Assembly: GCA_003586115.2 (NCBI GenBank)
Contig: QVOM02000034.1
Span: 139,976,449-140,040,448 of the forward strand
Direction of reading: 5' to 3'
DNA length: 64,000 nt
Origin: Salvator merianae
Taxonomy: Eukaryota > Chordata > Lepidosauria > Squamata > Teiidae
Shown: positions 11,590-22,615 of the stretch, piece after piece
How positions within the stretch are numbered: the stretch's first letter is position 1
How the letters are laid out: each line of letters begins with the position of its first letter
Notes under the pieces: generated by a model
What the model saw: only the letters and a program-made list of their open reading frames with translations
Told to the model about the DNA's origin: nothing
Database searches by the model: none
Program-made: the position numbers and the translations under genes

Positions 11590-12240
11590 TACCTTATCTC
11601 TTGTACATTTCCTTGGGCCTCAATAATTGAAACTGATCAAAGATAACTGGACCAGATGGTTCTCTGAGCACTTCCTTATACTGTTTTCAACTGTGGCATC
11701 CAATCCCCTGTGGATGTAAGCAACATTGCGTTCAAAGTACCCTGCAAATTTGTCACAGCAGATGTTAGATGACAACTGCCCTTGCTTCCTTGGGCTAGAA
11801 CTTAAAAGGCCATTTACCACTTGGAAAAGCTCTGCTGGATTGCTCCAGGATCCAATGGTGGCAGAGAAATAACTCCTTTTTTTCTACCGCCACATGATAG
11901 GCATGATAATGTGCTCTAACCCATAGTCAGACATACAGTGGATTTTTGCCACCTGTGCTCTAGCTGTTGACCCTCCTGCTTCATCGCCTGTAATTCCATG
12001 AAATACCATAGTGCTTTACAGACTCCACAGCTGCATCAAGGGGCTTGGATGTGATTGGGTCCTTGGCCCTGTTCACCTCACAATTCCACAGTGAGTCCAG
12101 AGCCTCAGCAGGAGTGTATTCATGTCAACTGGAAAATCCCCCAGAGCATTTAGGCATAATTCATATTCCATAGAGGGGAACTGCCACTGCCAGCAAGTGA
12201 TCCATCCACAATAATGGGCTTACCACCAGCCCAAATTGTC
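11590..12240 (-). mobile_element. L2-like LINE fragment (endonuclease/RT linker)
   Basis: The - strand, read in shifting frames, gives KRSYFSATIGSWSNPAELFQ and, in the clearest stretch (11620-11820), VVNGLLSSSPR followed by CCDKFAGYFE. This arrangement is typical of the segment just before the reverse transcriptase in L2/Jockey-group LINEs. Upstream pieces fit the end of the endonuclease. Stops are frequent, so it is an old relic. The exact ends are not defined, and the clade is inferred from pattern rather than a search. Confidence 0.65.
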
Positions 12241-12491
12241 AACAAATTCTCAGCAATCATCTCCTTGGCAAAGACCAGATCAAGTGTATGTCCTGCTGTA
12301 TGTGTTTCTATATCCTATCCTTGTATGTATTATTCATGTGCATTTATCCTATGATCAAGAGGTGCTTGTAGAAACAGTTGTTACTGTTGAAAAAATGAAA
12401 TTATTCTCTAAACCCGGAGCTTCTTGTTAAAAGCCAATATAATCTCTGCATACAAGGATTTTTATCCCCTTTTCTATTTGGTTTCTTACAG

Positions 12492-12644
12492 ATTGTGGCA
12501 GTCTTTCTGTTAATATCCCTGCTCAGTCATCTTGCCCATCAGCTACCACTACATCCAGTGATGTTCTAGAAAAATCTGTTTTGAGGAACCTTACTCTGCC
12601 TTCGTCCTCACATCTTTTGCAGACTGACAGCCAGAATCCCAGAG
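12492..12644 (+). CDS. PDE4DIP: Myomegalin-like exon 5 (153 nt, symmetric phase 1-1)
   Basis: The acceptor is TTGGTTTCTTACAG ending at 12491 and the donor is AGAG|GTACAG at 12645. The joined codon is Asp, followed by a Ser/Thr-rich low-complexity segment that includes CPSATTTSSDVLEKS and LTLPSSSHLLQTDSQ. No fold is evident. Its position matches the poorly conserved Ser-rich linker of myomegalin. The length is a multiple of three with equal phases, so skipping it would keep the frame. The evidence is splice sites plus an open, in-phase frame; homology is weak. Confidence 0.75.
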
Positions 12645-12919
12645 GTACAGGCCACATAATGGAAAGAAGGATTGCAGATTAAAATCGTTAGAAGTCATAT
12701 TTAAAATGTCCTTTCCCCCCACTTTTCTTCAATGTATTTTTTTATTTATAGAATTTAAATATTGAAAGCTAGCATGAGGAAAGGGGAAAATATAATCAAG
12801 AAAGATTTTTCCAAATGCACTATAAGACTAGGCTTATTAAAGTGCTCGTGCTCATAGGACTCATGATAAGACTTTCTTTACCTGTATTCTAATTACTTCC
12901 CAACTGGTTTTATTCATTT

Positions 12920-12924
<5 letters not shown>

Positions 12925-12990
<66 letters not shown>
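12925..12990 (+). repeat. (TG)n microsatellite
   Basis: About 33 TG dinucleotides with one TATG interruption. It lies in intron 5, about 280 bp after exon 5. Confidence 0.98.
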
Positions 12991-12993
<3 letters not shown>

Positions 12994-13729
12994 ATATACC
13001 TCATTTGAAAATCCCAGCCATTTCATATAGATATTAAACAGCATTGCCCTCTGCTAAGATGTATGGAGGGAAAGGGTGTTGTTTGGAGTGTTTCATCAGC
13101 CCTTGGAATGAAGAGAACAATCAGCAAAGAGACAAGTTGTTTTCCTTCCACGTTATCAAACCCAAGGTGAATTTTCTGAAAAAATGGTTAAAATCCAATC
13201 AGAACATGCTTAGATGTTGCCGCGACTGCTGCCATGGAGGTCAGACCTGCCATTCGCACTTAAAGTGCTGATGGCCTGATACAGGGTGTTCTTATCCTTA
13301 AAGTCAAGATGGTCACCACACTGCTGGGTCTGTTCCAGCTTAAAATGGTATTGTTATACCATTCTAGTCTGTAAAGCGCAAACAGGTCCTTAGTAAGACA
13401 GATTATTCTCTTTCATATACCTGATCCATAGAAGAAAAATTATTTTGTTACGACTGAAATAGGATTCCACAACAGTGCTGGTAGACTTTAGAGCAGGCTG
13501 GGAAGAGAGCCAGAGGTCTTTGGTGGTGGAGGAGGTGAACGGCAAGGAAAAAAAGGAAGAAGAAAAGGTGTAAATATTGGAATTGCAATACTGTATGTTT
13601 GTATTCTGTCATGGGTTTATATTTTAGACTGTGGGTGGGATAATAGTCTCTGACTGGCCAGTTTGATTCCTTATTGTTTGAATCTCCATTAGTGTACTGC
13701 TAGTGTCTGATGTGTTAAGTGGTTCCCTC

Positions 13730-13975
13730 TCTAGATACTGCCTCCAGATTGGAGAGACAGATCCTGATGCTAAATAGTGCCTGCAGGCTGGAGAGATAGG
13801 CAGGATGTCTCCAAAGGCCATTTGCAGAGAGACTAGAGCAGGTGAAAGTTTTGCCTTCATTTTCTGCTTGAGAATGCCCCACAGCAAATGGTGGGCCACT
13901 GTAAGAGGCAGAATACCGGACTAGATGGACTGTGGGCCAATCCAACCATGTTCCTCTTATGATCTTATGTTCTCT
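13730..13975 (+). repeat. 3' end of an old CR1/L3-like LINE, with TTATG-type tail
   Basis: The segment holds CCACTGTAAGAGGCAGAATA and ACTAGATGGACTGTGGGCC, and ends with CTTATGATCTTATGTTC. This is a common tetrapod interspersed-repeat 3' end with a short tandem tail. Similar text recurs at 45480-45630 and 45660-45795. The family assignment rests on the pattern of the text and the tail. Confidence 0.55.
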
Positions 13976-14212
13976 TCCTGCTGCTCTGATAACTAGAGCT
14001 TATCTAGGGTCAGTTACTTTTAAAAACAGAGTTAAAATCAATTAAAAATGGCAAGTACAAAAGTCAGAGTAGAGTCTCCAACAGGAGAAGATAGATATCT
14101 TCAATGAAAAGCCCAAATACAGAGACTTTGCAGCTTCTATACCTTGCAGATACATGGCCTGCAGATACTGAACTGCACTAAAATCACTCTGCAACAACTT
14201 ATTTGCCTTATA

Positions 14213-14320
14213 GGAGGCACAGTGGCGCAGGAGGCTAAGGCACTGGTCTTTCAATAGGAGGATGGGACTTCGAGGCCCTTGTCTGCCATGTAGAGGGGAT
14301 GAGCGCTCTCTACTGGCCTC
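14213..14320 (+). mobile_element. tRNA-derived SINE head
   Basis: It starts GGAGGCACAGTGGCGCAGG and contains an A-box-like TGGCGCAGGAGGCTAAGG. About 35 bp later is a degenerate B-box-like GACTTCGAGGCC. This is the layout of a pol III promoter in a tRNA-related SINE. The body beyond 14320 fades into unrecognised sequence. Confidence 0.6.
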
Positions 14321-14639
14321 TAGCTCCAGTCAAATATAGCTCCAGCGAAATATATACTGTCATAGAACGATAAAATACTAATTTAGATTTTTTTTCCCCA
14401 AAAAGTATCAAGTAAGAGAACTTAAATTGTAAGGAAAAGTAAAAATAAGTTAAAACACCTAAATAATTTAAATAAATAGCCACTTTTTTGCTAAATTTAA
14501 TAAAGTAAAATAATTATCCTAAAGTGACCATTTAAATAATTCAACGAAGATAGGAAGATTAAATTTTAGTTAAACAACATTGGAAGTACTCCAAACTGTT
14601 TCATATCTCACAAGAGGACACCAACCAGCTTTAGATAAC

Positions 14640-15582
14640 ATGGAGAAGGAGAGAAGCTTTGTGGTTAGCTGCAAGGAGTGTAATATGATGATACTTCTAC
14701 CAGAGTGGGACCCTGATTACACCTGCCGCAAATGCGAGCGTGTGTCTTTGCTGGAAGAGAAAGTACAAGAACTTGAGGAAAGAGTGGCTACTTTGAAGCT
14801 CATTAGGGAGAAGGAGAGCTTCCTGGATAGAATGGAAGATGCACTTCAAAATGATCATGGAGAAGACAACATCAGAGAACCTGAGGAAGCTGAGGGTTGG
14901 AAGCATGTGACCAAAAGAAGCAGGAGGATAAGGAGAGAGTCAGCAACTGTACAGCTTGAAAACCGATACCAGGCTCTCATGGAGAAGAAAAATCAGGAAG
15001 ATCAGAAAGATTTGGTGGGCAATATGAAACCTCTTCAACCGAAATAAAGAAGAGAAGCTGTGAAGAAGAATAGGAGAGTGATGGTTGTGGGGGATTCCTT
15101 ATCTGAGGGGAACAGAAGCAGCTGTGTGCAGACCTGACATGACCTCACGAGAAGTGTGCTGACTTCCCGGTGCACAAATCAAAGATGTAACCGAGAGGCT
15201 GCCAAGACTCTTCAGTCCTACAGACTATTACCTGTTCCTACTAATACATGTAGGAACAAATGACACCGCAGGAAGGAACTTTGAAGCTATCTGCAGAGAC
15301 TTTGAAGACCTGGGCAGGAAAGTGAAGGAACTGGGAGCACAAGTTGTCTTCTCTTCTATCATCCCAGTGAATGGCCGTGGAACAAGAAGATGGAGCAAGA
15401 TTCTACAGGTAAACAACTGGCTACGTCGATGGTGCTACCAGCAAGGATTTGGATTTCTAGACCATGGACTAAACTACTTATATGATGGACTCCTTGCAAG
15501 AGATGGGCTCCATCTTACAAAGGCAGGAAAGCACATATTTGGCAGGAGACTGGCTGCGCTCATCAGGAGAGCTTTAAACTAG
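14640..15582 (+). pseudogene. CR1 ORF1 relic: zinc-knuckle-like start, coiled coil, SGNH esterase
   Basis: The ATG at 14640 starts MEKERSFVVSC. Residues of about 10-40 hold two CxxC pairs (CKEC and CRKC) of a zinc-finger type, and then comes a Glu/Leu heptad coiled coil. The frame stops at TAA 15045-15047, where copy 3 has Lys codons. The esterase part follows in pieces. The GDS box is followed by one extra base that shifts the frame near 15100. The HVGTNDT block III is at about 15249, and the DGLHLT block V, carrying the Asp-His pair, is in the last open piece (15322-15582). CR1 ORF1p is known to carry such an esterase. This copy is inactive. Confidence 0.88.
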
Positions 15583-15705
15583 GGTGAAAGGGGAAGGGAA
15601 GTAAAAGTTCAGAGAAAGATAAGCAGCTAATAAATACAGATAAGGATCTTGCTACCAGAAATGAAAGGAAGGAACAAAGACAAACAGTTTGGAAGGAAAC
15701 TAGAG

Positions 15706-18501
15706 AAGTCAAGCCTGTAAGAGACATTGGTCGCAAACTAAAATGTTTCTATACCAATGCGCAAAGCATGGGAAACAAACAAGGAGAACTGGAAATCCTA
15801 GCACAGGAAAATAAATATGATGTCATAGGCATAACTGAAACTTGGTGGGATGATACACATGATTGGAACACGGAGCTCGAAGGATACAACTTATTTAAAA
15901 AAAACAGGCTTAATAAAAGGGGAGGAGGTGTTGCATTGTATGTAAGGAAAGTATATACCACCACAGAAATTAACCTTTCAGATAATGGAAGCCCTGTAGA
16001 AACCGTTTGGGTGAAAATACAAGGAGAGAGCAACACAAAGGATACTGTTGTAGGAGTTTATTATAGACCCCTGGACAAACAGAACTATGGATGAACTCTT
16101 TATACATCAGATGGCCAAGTTCTCAGGGAAACACGACCTAGTGATTACGGGAGATTTTAACTATCCGGACATTTGTTGGGAATCTCTCTCTGGTAAAAGT
16201 CACGGGTCCAATAAATTCTTATCCTCTCTGGCAGATAACTTCATTTTCCAAAGGATGGAGGAAAAAACAAGGGGGTCTGCTATCTTGGACCTAATCCTTA
16301 CCAACAGGGAGGAAATGTTTGAGGAAGTAAGGGTGACTAGGACCCTGGGTGGTAGTGACCATGCTATCATTGAGTTTTGGATAACAAAAGGAGGAAGATC
16401 TGAGAGGACTCAGACTTCAAGGTTAGACTTCAGAGGAGCAGATTTTGATGGACTCAGAAGGAGGGTAGGAAGGATCCATTGGCTGGATGTCTTAAAGGAC
16501 AGAAATGTCCAGGAAGGATGGGAAATTTTGAGAAAGGAGATTCTAGAGGCACAATCTTTAACAATTCCTAAAAGAATAAAGAATGACAAGCATCTAAAGA
16601 GACCAGGGTGGATGAACCCTGAACTTAATCACTTGCTAAAAAGAAAAAAAGAAATGTTTAAAAAATTGAAAGAGAGGGAAATATCAAAAGAAGAATATAA
16701 TGCAATCTGCAGGAACTGCAGGATAAGTGTCAGAAAGGCTAAAGCTAAAAATGAATTGAGGATTGCAAGAGAGGCCAAAAACAATCAAAAAGGGTTTTGG
16801 GGGTATGTCAGAAGCAAAAGAAAAGTCAAAGAAGCTATAGGACCTTTACAGAATGAGAAGGGTGATTTGGTCAAAAACGACATTGAGAAGGCAGAACTTC
16901 TGAACTCCTATTTTGCATCTGTTTTCTCTCAGAAAGGAAATGAAACATCAGTTGGCCTTCACTGTGCTATTGAGGGAATAAGAGAATCAAGGTTCTGTAT
17001 GGACAAGGAGAAGGTGAGGGAACACTTAGCAAACTTAAATGAATTCAAGTCTCCAGGCCCAGATGAATTACATCCTAGGGTGCTGAAGGAATTAGCTGAT
17101 ATACTTGCTGAACCACTCTCTGTGATATTTGAGAACTCATGGAAAACAGGAGAAGTCCCAGAAGATTGGAGAAGGGCAAATGTTGTACCTATCTTTAAAA
17201 AAGGAAAGAAGGCTGACCCAGGCAACTACAGGCCTGTGTGCCTGACTTCAATACCAGGCAAGATACTTGAACAAATCATTAAACAGCATATATGGGAGCA
17301 CTTGGATGGGAATGCAGTAATTAACCAAAGCCAACATGGATTTGTAACAAACAAGTCATGCCAGACTAATCTCATTTCCTTTTATGACAAAATTACTGGA
17401 TGGATCGATCAAGGAAAGGCTGTGGACATAATATATCTTGACTTTAGCAAAGCATTTGACAAGGTGTCTCATACTATACTTATTGAAAAAATGATCAAAT
17501 ATTGGATTGACAGGACAACTGTTAGGTGGATTCATAACTGTCTTAGTGATCGTACTCAAAGAGTGGTCATAAATGGCTTCACATCTGATTGGAAGACTGT
17601 CTTGAGTGGGGTACCGCAAGGCTCTGTCTTGGGACCATTGCTGTTCAACATTTTAATAAACGATCTGGATGATGGTGTCGAGGGTACGCTGATCAAATTT
17701 GCAGACGACACAAAGCTAGGAGGGGTTGCTAACACTAGGGAGGAGAAGGAGAGGATTCAAAATGATTTGGACAAGCTTGAACAGTGGGCTGAAACTAATA
17801 GCATGACATTTAACAGGGAGAAATGCAAAGTTTTACATCTAGGTAAGAAAAATGACAATATCCAATACAGAATGGGAGGAATCCCGCTGAGCAGCAGCAC
17901 ATGTGAAAAGGATCTGGGTGTACTACTAGATCATAGATTAAACATGAGTCAACAGTGTGATGCAGCTGCAAAAAAGGCAAACACCATCCTGGGCTGTATC
18001 AAGAGGAGTATAGAGTCTAGATCACGAGAAGTAATTGTCCCACTTTACTCTTCCTTGGTCAGACCTCATCTGGAGTATTGTGTCCAGTTCTGGGCACCCC
18101 AGTTTAAAAGGGACATTGACAAACTGGAACAAGTTCAGTGAAGGGCGACCAAAATGGTGAGCGGTCTGTAAACCATGTCCTACGAGGAACGGTTAAAGGA
18201 CCTAGGAATGTTTAGCCTGCAGAAGAGAAGACTGAGAGGAGATATGATAGCTATTTTCAAGTATCTGAAGGGCTGTCGCAGTGCAGAAGGATTGGCCCTA
18301 TTCTCAGTTGCACAAGAAGGAAGGACTAGAAGCAATGGGATGAAAATTCAAGGGAGTAGATACAGGCTAGATATTAGGAAAAACTTTCTGACCGTAAGGG
18401 CAATCAGTCACTGGAACAGGTTACCACAGGAGGTGGTGGGGTCTCCTTCGCTGGAGATCTTCAAGGAAAGGCTGGACAGATATCTGTCTAGGATGGTGTA
18501 G
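15706..18501 (+). pseudogene. CR1 ORF2 relic: AP-type endonuclease plus reverse transcriptase
   Basis: The endonuclease part (15768-16094, then frame-shifted to 16087 onward) shows ITETWWDD, VITGDFNYPD and [10 protein letters not shown], the Mg2+-binding and catalytic Asp/His boxes. The RT (about 17040-17900) shows FKSPGPDELHPRVLKELADI, IYLDFSKAFDKVSH (block A), SGVPQGSVLGPLLFNILIND (block B) and FADDTKLGG (block C, the catalytic FADD). There is a frameshift near 16090. A TGA at 18139-18141 and a TAA near 18168 separate the last piece (18175-18501), which ends in the conserved WNRLPQEVV segment. All catalytic boxes survive. Confidence 0.94.
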
Positions 18502-18589
18502 TGAATCCTGCATTGAGCAGGCGGTTGGACTCGATGACCCAGGAGGTCCCTTCCAACTCTATGATTCTATGATTCAACCTAGCTGTTCG

Positions 18590-18757
18590 AAAGCAAGTAA
18601 TTGCAAGTAGATGAATAGGGAACATCACATTCTGTGATGCGGAAGATAGATAGATGTAAGCCTTCAGGTGAAAAATAACCTTGTAAGCCGTTTTGAGTCA
18701 GCTTCGGCCGAGAAAAGCGGGGTATAAAAACCAAATTCTTCTTCTTCTTCTTATGTA
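18590..18757 (+). mobile_element. SINE with TAAGCCG...GCGGGGTATAAA tail and (CTT)n
   Basis: The 3' part reads GTAAGCCGTTTTGAGTCAGC, then AGAAAAGCGGGGTATAAA, and ends in CTTCTTCTTCTT. This is the tail shared by many squamate SINEs mobilised by L2/BovB-type LINEs. The head (18590-18650) is too diverged to assign to a tRNA. It directly follows the CR1 tail. Confidence 0.65.
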
Positions 18758-19112
18758 GAGGTGCTTAATGATCCCCCTTATAAAATATTTCAAAATTCAT
18801 TTTCCCCCTTATGTCTACCTTTGCTGTTCCTCATATGATTGCAATGATTACATTTTTGTGCTGAAACAATCCTATCCCATTAAAATAAGACTTTTAAAAA
18901 GTTTACTTTTTGTTTGACTAACAAAGAAACAACTATGTCTTGAACAGTACCATCTGGCCAATAATTATGTATATAGCCAACAGAGTTGGGATTTTGCTTC
19001 TTCTCTGAAGACATGAGTGGATGGATAACAGTTTAAAATACTGAATTATGTTTATTACATCTATAATTTGCTGTGCACTAGAGCCAGCTGTGGTCTACAA
19101 AGATTACATTAA
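18758..19112 (+). other. Intron, no recognised element
   Basis: Intron 5 sequence between a SINE and a MITE-like element. Nothing is supported here. Confidence 0.55.
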
Positions 19113-19600
19113 AGGGCATTTTCGCAAGAAGAACGGAACAATTAGCAGGCTTCAGGCTGGTCAAAATGGAGTCCGTTAGCTTCCTGACACACTTGCTAGC
19201 AATGGAAAAGACTGCAAGCTGACCAGCAGAGGGAGCAGTGTAAATGGGAACACACTAGGCAGGGGCCTGCTTCGAAATCACAGAGCTACTTACAAAAACA
19301 TAAAGCTATGAATCTGCACCATAGAGCTAGTAATCCGAAGAGAGAGAGCTGTTTTCGAAGCAGGCCCCTCCCCACCACCATTTTAAACCCAGAAACAGTG
19401 GGAACGGACCTCCCCTGATCTGCACCTGATTGCACAAGTCAGAATCAGGACAGCAAATTACTGCTCCAGCCTTCCCCAGCTTCAGGTGAGCATCAGGTGT
19501 GCCTCGGTGAGAATCAGGGCTGCTGCCTGTGTTTGCAAGTGCGAAAGCACTTGACTAACAAGAGGACAGGAACATTCTTCTTGCTAAGTTCGGACAGGCC
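19113..19600. mobile_element. Probable MITE with CATTAA flanks and an internal hairpin
   Basis: The sequence between two CATTAA direct repeats (19107-19112 and 19601-19606) starts AGGGCATTTTCG...CAAGAAGAA and ends TTCTTCTTGCTAAGTTCGGAC...GCC, an imperfect inverted pair. Inside it a perfect 16-bp inverted repeat, GGGGCCTGCTTCGAAA at 19262-19277 and its complement at 19353-19368, encloses a 75-bp loop. It has no coding capacity. The outer limits are inferred. Confidence 0.5.
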
Positions 19601-19606
19601 CATTAA

Positions 19607-20891
19607 CTGATAATCAGTGCAAAGCCCATTGTATTCCTAGAATACTTCACTTTTTTTGCAGAGTGGTAGTCAGTTTTTCCAAGTCAGTCCAACTTGCTGT
19701 TTTGGTGTGAACTCTGACTGAGATTATCTGTGTCTGGAGTGGACATTTCCAGGGAAGGGAAAGAGGCTTCCTGTTTTTTGATGTTGGAATCTGACTGCAT
19801 TTGGGAAGAGCTTTTGAGAGAGAGAATCCCAGTCTCCCACAAACAGCTCTTCTTGCTGACTTTTATTGTGAACACTGCCATTAATCATATGCAAAACAAA
19901 AAGTGCAACTTGTATTTATGCAACTGGGATTCAAGATGGCATCTTGGGAAGCTGCCTATGCTCCTGGCTCTACTATCTGCCAGTTCTTAACTAGCTCCTC
20001 TGTGTCTGCTAAAGAACATTCTACATTACCACTCAGCTGACAAGATGTGTCCAAAGCACTTTCATCATGAGGAAGGGGAAAAAAAGCTCAGGATACTCAT
20101 CTCAAACAGTGGTGGATTGATGACTTGTTGTTCATACAAGACACTGTAAGTGAACTTTCATCTCTTGCCTCCACTCATAGATAGGAGGTGTTACCTGATA
20201 ACAAAGAGCTTAATTCCTCTCCTCTTTCTCCTTCCTCAAGATCTACTAATAATCACAATTTAAAGGAGTGTATAAACGTCCGGGCAGGATTTTCCTCTAC
20301 AGTCTCCCAAATTCATGCCAAGCCTCTAGAAAGCACCAAGCAAATTTAACAAATAAAAATAAAGCCCCAAATGGGAGCTTCCACTGAGGTTGTTGGTCCC
20401 GCTGGTATAATGGCAGGTAGCACAATTACTGCCAGCGGGAGTTTTATCACCTGTGGGCAGGACTATGCTGATAGTAGTAGAAGTGGGTGCGTTGGTGGAG
20501 GCAATAGCTGGGAGAACAGGTTTGTTTGTTGGATCCTGTTCAAGGATAACAGTGCTGTCAAGGGGGCCATCTTGCTGGTTGTGCTTTGGATACAGTTCTT
20601 TGGTTTAACCGCATATATTTTAAATGGGCTTGGATCTGTCTTTTGCTAAGCAGGGACAGTTGGTGAAACAAGGGTAGCAAGGCAACAGCACAATGCTTGG
20701 AAGGGGCAGCTGGAGTGTATTTCTTCCTTCTAATGTGGTCCCTGATGCAAGGCTGGTTCAGCAAGAGATGAAATTACATTCTTCGGTTAACTCATTGGTC
20801 TTTGATCATAGTAATTTTTGCTTTGACTTGACTGACCTTGATCATGGCATCTTTTCTCCCCCTTTCTGATTTATGTGTTCTCCCTAACTAG
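19607..20891 (+). other. Intron 5, last part; nothing recognised
   Basis: Intronic DNA up to exon 6. A Gly-rich chance ORF at 20371-20649 has no splice-consistent boundaries or homology that I recognise. Confidence 0.55.
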
Positions 20892-21167
20892 GTTTGAGAC
20901 TGCCTGCAGTGTCACCAGTAAAACCAGCATCAGTGGCCAGTGCTTTTACTTCCAACAACCCTGTCATGTCTTCCAAGCACTGCTTTCCAGCCTGCCATCA
21001 CATTCACCAACTTCCTGTGCAAAACTCTACAGAATGGAACAAAAAATCTAGGGAGGGTAAAGTGGAAAGCAGAAGTCCTTCTGATACATCTGTGTTTAGA
21101 GAGAGATCTTTCTCAGGAATTGGATCGTTCTGTTCTTCAGCACTGCTTTCTAGTCCAAACGTCTCAG
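20892..21167 (+). CDS. PDE4DIP: Myomegalin-like exon 6 (276 nt, symmetric phase 1-1)
   Basis: The acceptor is CTCCCTAACTAG ending at 20891 and the donor is CTCAG|GTAAAG at 21168. Its 276 nt are a multiple of three. The encoded linker is rich in Ser, Pro and His (SPVKPASVASAF, then KHCFPACHHIHQLP, then SFSGIGSFCSSALLSSPNVS). It corresponds in place and style to the Pro/Ser linker of myomegalin that carries a HFHSIPKL-like stretch. It is the only host exon between two oppositely oriented CR1 copies. Confidence 0.82.
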
Positions 21168-21439
21168 GTAAAGCTTCCAGTTGTGCCTTCTTTATGACTG
21201 TACCATGGGAATTTTGCAAAGCCGAGTTGCACCTAGACATATACGATTGCATTTTTCATGGTAGCTAGTTATGCAAAGGCTATGATGAAAGCATCCTCTT
21301 ATATTTAATTGCAAAATATCTAATAAAGTTCTTTACTTTGCTTTCCTAAAAAAGCCTTCCCATAGTTAACTACTGAGAAGGGAGAGTTTTCTGGATACTA
21401 TTGTCCGCAATGGTGTGAGACAGATAAGGAACACAAAAA

Positions 21440-21730
21440 GCTCATAGCTGGATAACTCCAATGGCCCATTTAATCCAGAGCTTCTGCTCACAGAGGCTAA
21501 CAAGAAATTTATGGGACCGCAAGAGGAAGTAAGTAGTGGTCTCTGCTCTTAGACTCCACAGAAGCTGATCTTTCCTGGAGGCAGTTATACAGCTGTTACG
21601 ACAAACAGCCATTGGTATTCCTATCTCCCATGAAATTGTTCTTGAAAGCTTCTGAGTTATTCATCGTCACTACATCTCAGAGCAGAAAATTCCACAGTAT
21701 AATTATATCCTGTATAGTGGTATACCAGAA
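21440..21730 (-). mobile_element. 3' part of an old CR1/L2-group LINE
   Basis: The - strand has AACTGTGGAATTTTCTGCTC-type text, matching the common LINE C-terminal WN-LP segment. It is followed by a 3'UTR-like stretch that includes ATTCATGGGAGATAGG-like sequence and ends with CTCTGTGAGCAGAAG. The order matches the 3' end of reptile CR1-like LINEs. It is highly diverged, with no open frame. Confidence 0.45.
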
Positions 21731-22540
21731 GTGTCTCAGTCACCCCTGAACCACTTCTGTAATGAAGCAGATCCAGCCCCATAGAAATGAGATGACAGCC
21801 AAGTTCTAAAAATAATATTCTGATAAACATTTCTTGCCAGCACTAGATCACTCTGAAAACAGGTATTGTTGTGTGATGCACTTGAACAGTTCAGTTCCGG
21901 CTCAGAGACCAGAGCCCTTCATTTTTGAGCACAACAGCTATATATTTTTCATTCCTTTGAGTTAAGCTGTCAGCTCCTGTAGTATATAATGTTTTAATCT
22001 TCTGCATGAACCTGCAGGCTACTTGAGCTACAGTTAGATCCTTTAGAGAAGGATAGGACTTTGGGGCTTACTTTAAATTCTTTGAAAGCCAGGAATTTCT
22101 AAATGCTAAGAAAACTTCTAATTCCAGTACAGCTCACATGAAAAACTACGCAGTGAATATAGGGTCCTAATTCAATACCATCCAAGGTCATATTTTTAAA
22201 AGTCACTGAAGAGTTGCTGCAAACCGAAGAGAAAAGGAAAACCCTATGTAAGCTTCTGTTAAATGCTTAAATTATCATTATTTCTTGGATTTCTACCCTC
22301 CTCTTTTTCTAAAAAGATTTCTCAGTCAATGCTGGCAAGCAGTATTTTCCTAGAAAGAACAAGAAAAATGAAGTCTATATGGAATGGATCCAAATAGAGT
22401 AATGAACAAATGTGAAGATCCAAAAGTACTAAAAATAATATCTATAATTAAATGCTTCTCAATGAGTAAAACTTTGTAACGAAAAGAAAATTATGTAAAT
22501 ATCCAAAATATACAGTACATACAGATATACATAACTTAGA
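21731..22540 (+). other. Intron 6, first part; nothing recognised
   Basis: AT-rich intronic sequence before CR1 copy 3. No feature is supported. Confidence 0.55.
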
Positions 22541-22615
22541 AGAATCATAGAATCATAGAGTTGGAAGGGACCTCCAGGGTCATCAAATCCAACCCCCTGC
22601 TTAATGCAAGATTCA

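Larger units (their letters stand above)
14580..18575 (+). mobile_element. CR1 LINE copy 2, near full length
   Basis: Contains ORF1 (14640-15582), ORF2 (from about 15706 to 18501) and a short 3'UTR ending in CTATGATTCTATGATTC, the 8-bp tandem tail typical of CR1. It is in the same orientation as the host gene, in intron 5. The true 5' end upstream of the ORF1 start is not defined. It is highly similar to copy 1 and copy 3 (opposite strand), so the three belong to one subfamily. Premature stops and frameshifts in both ORFs mean it cannot now move unaided. Confidence 0.93.

Noticed and set aside
12925..12990. Regular TG repeat considered as part of an array such as CRISPR
   Set aside because: It is a simple dinucleotide microsatellite in vertebrate DNA with no spacer structure.
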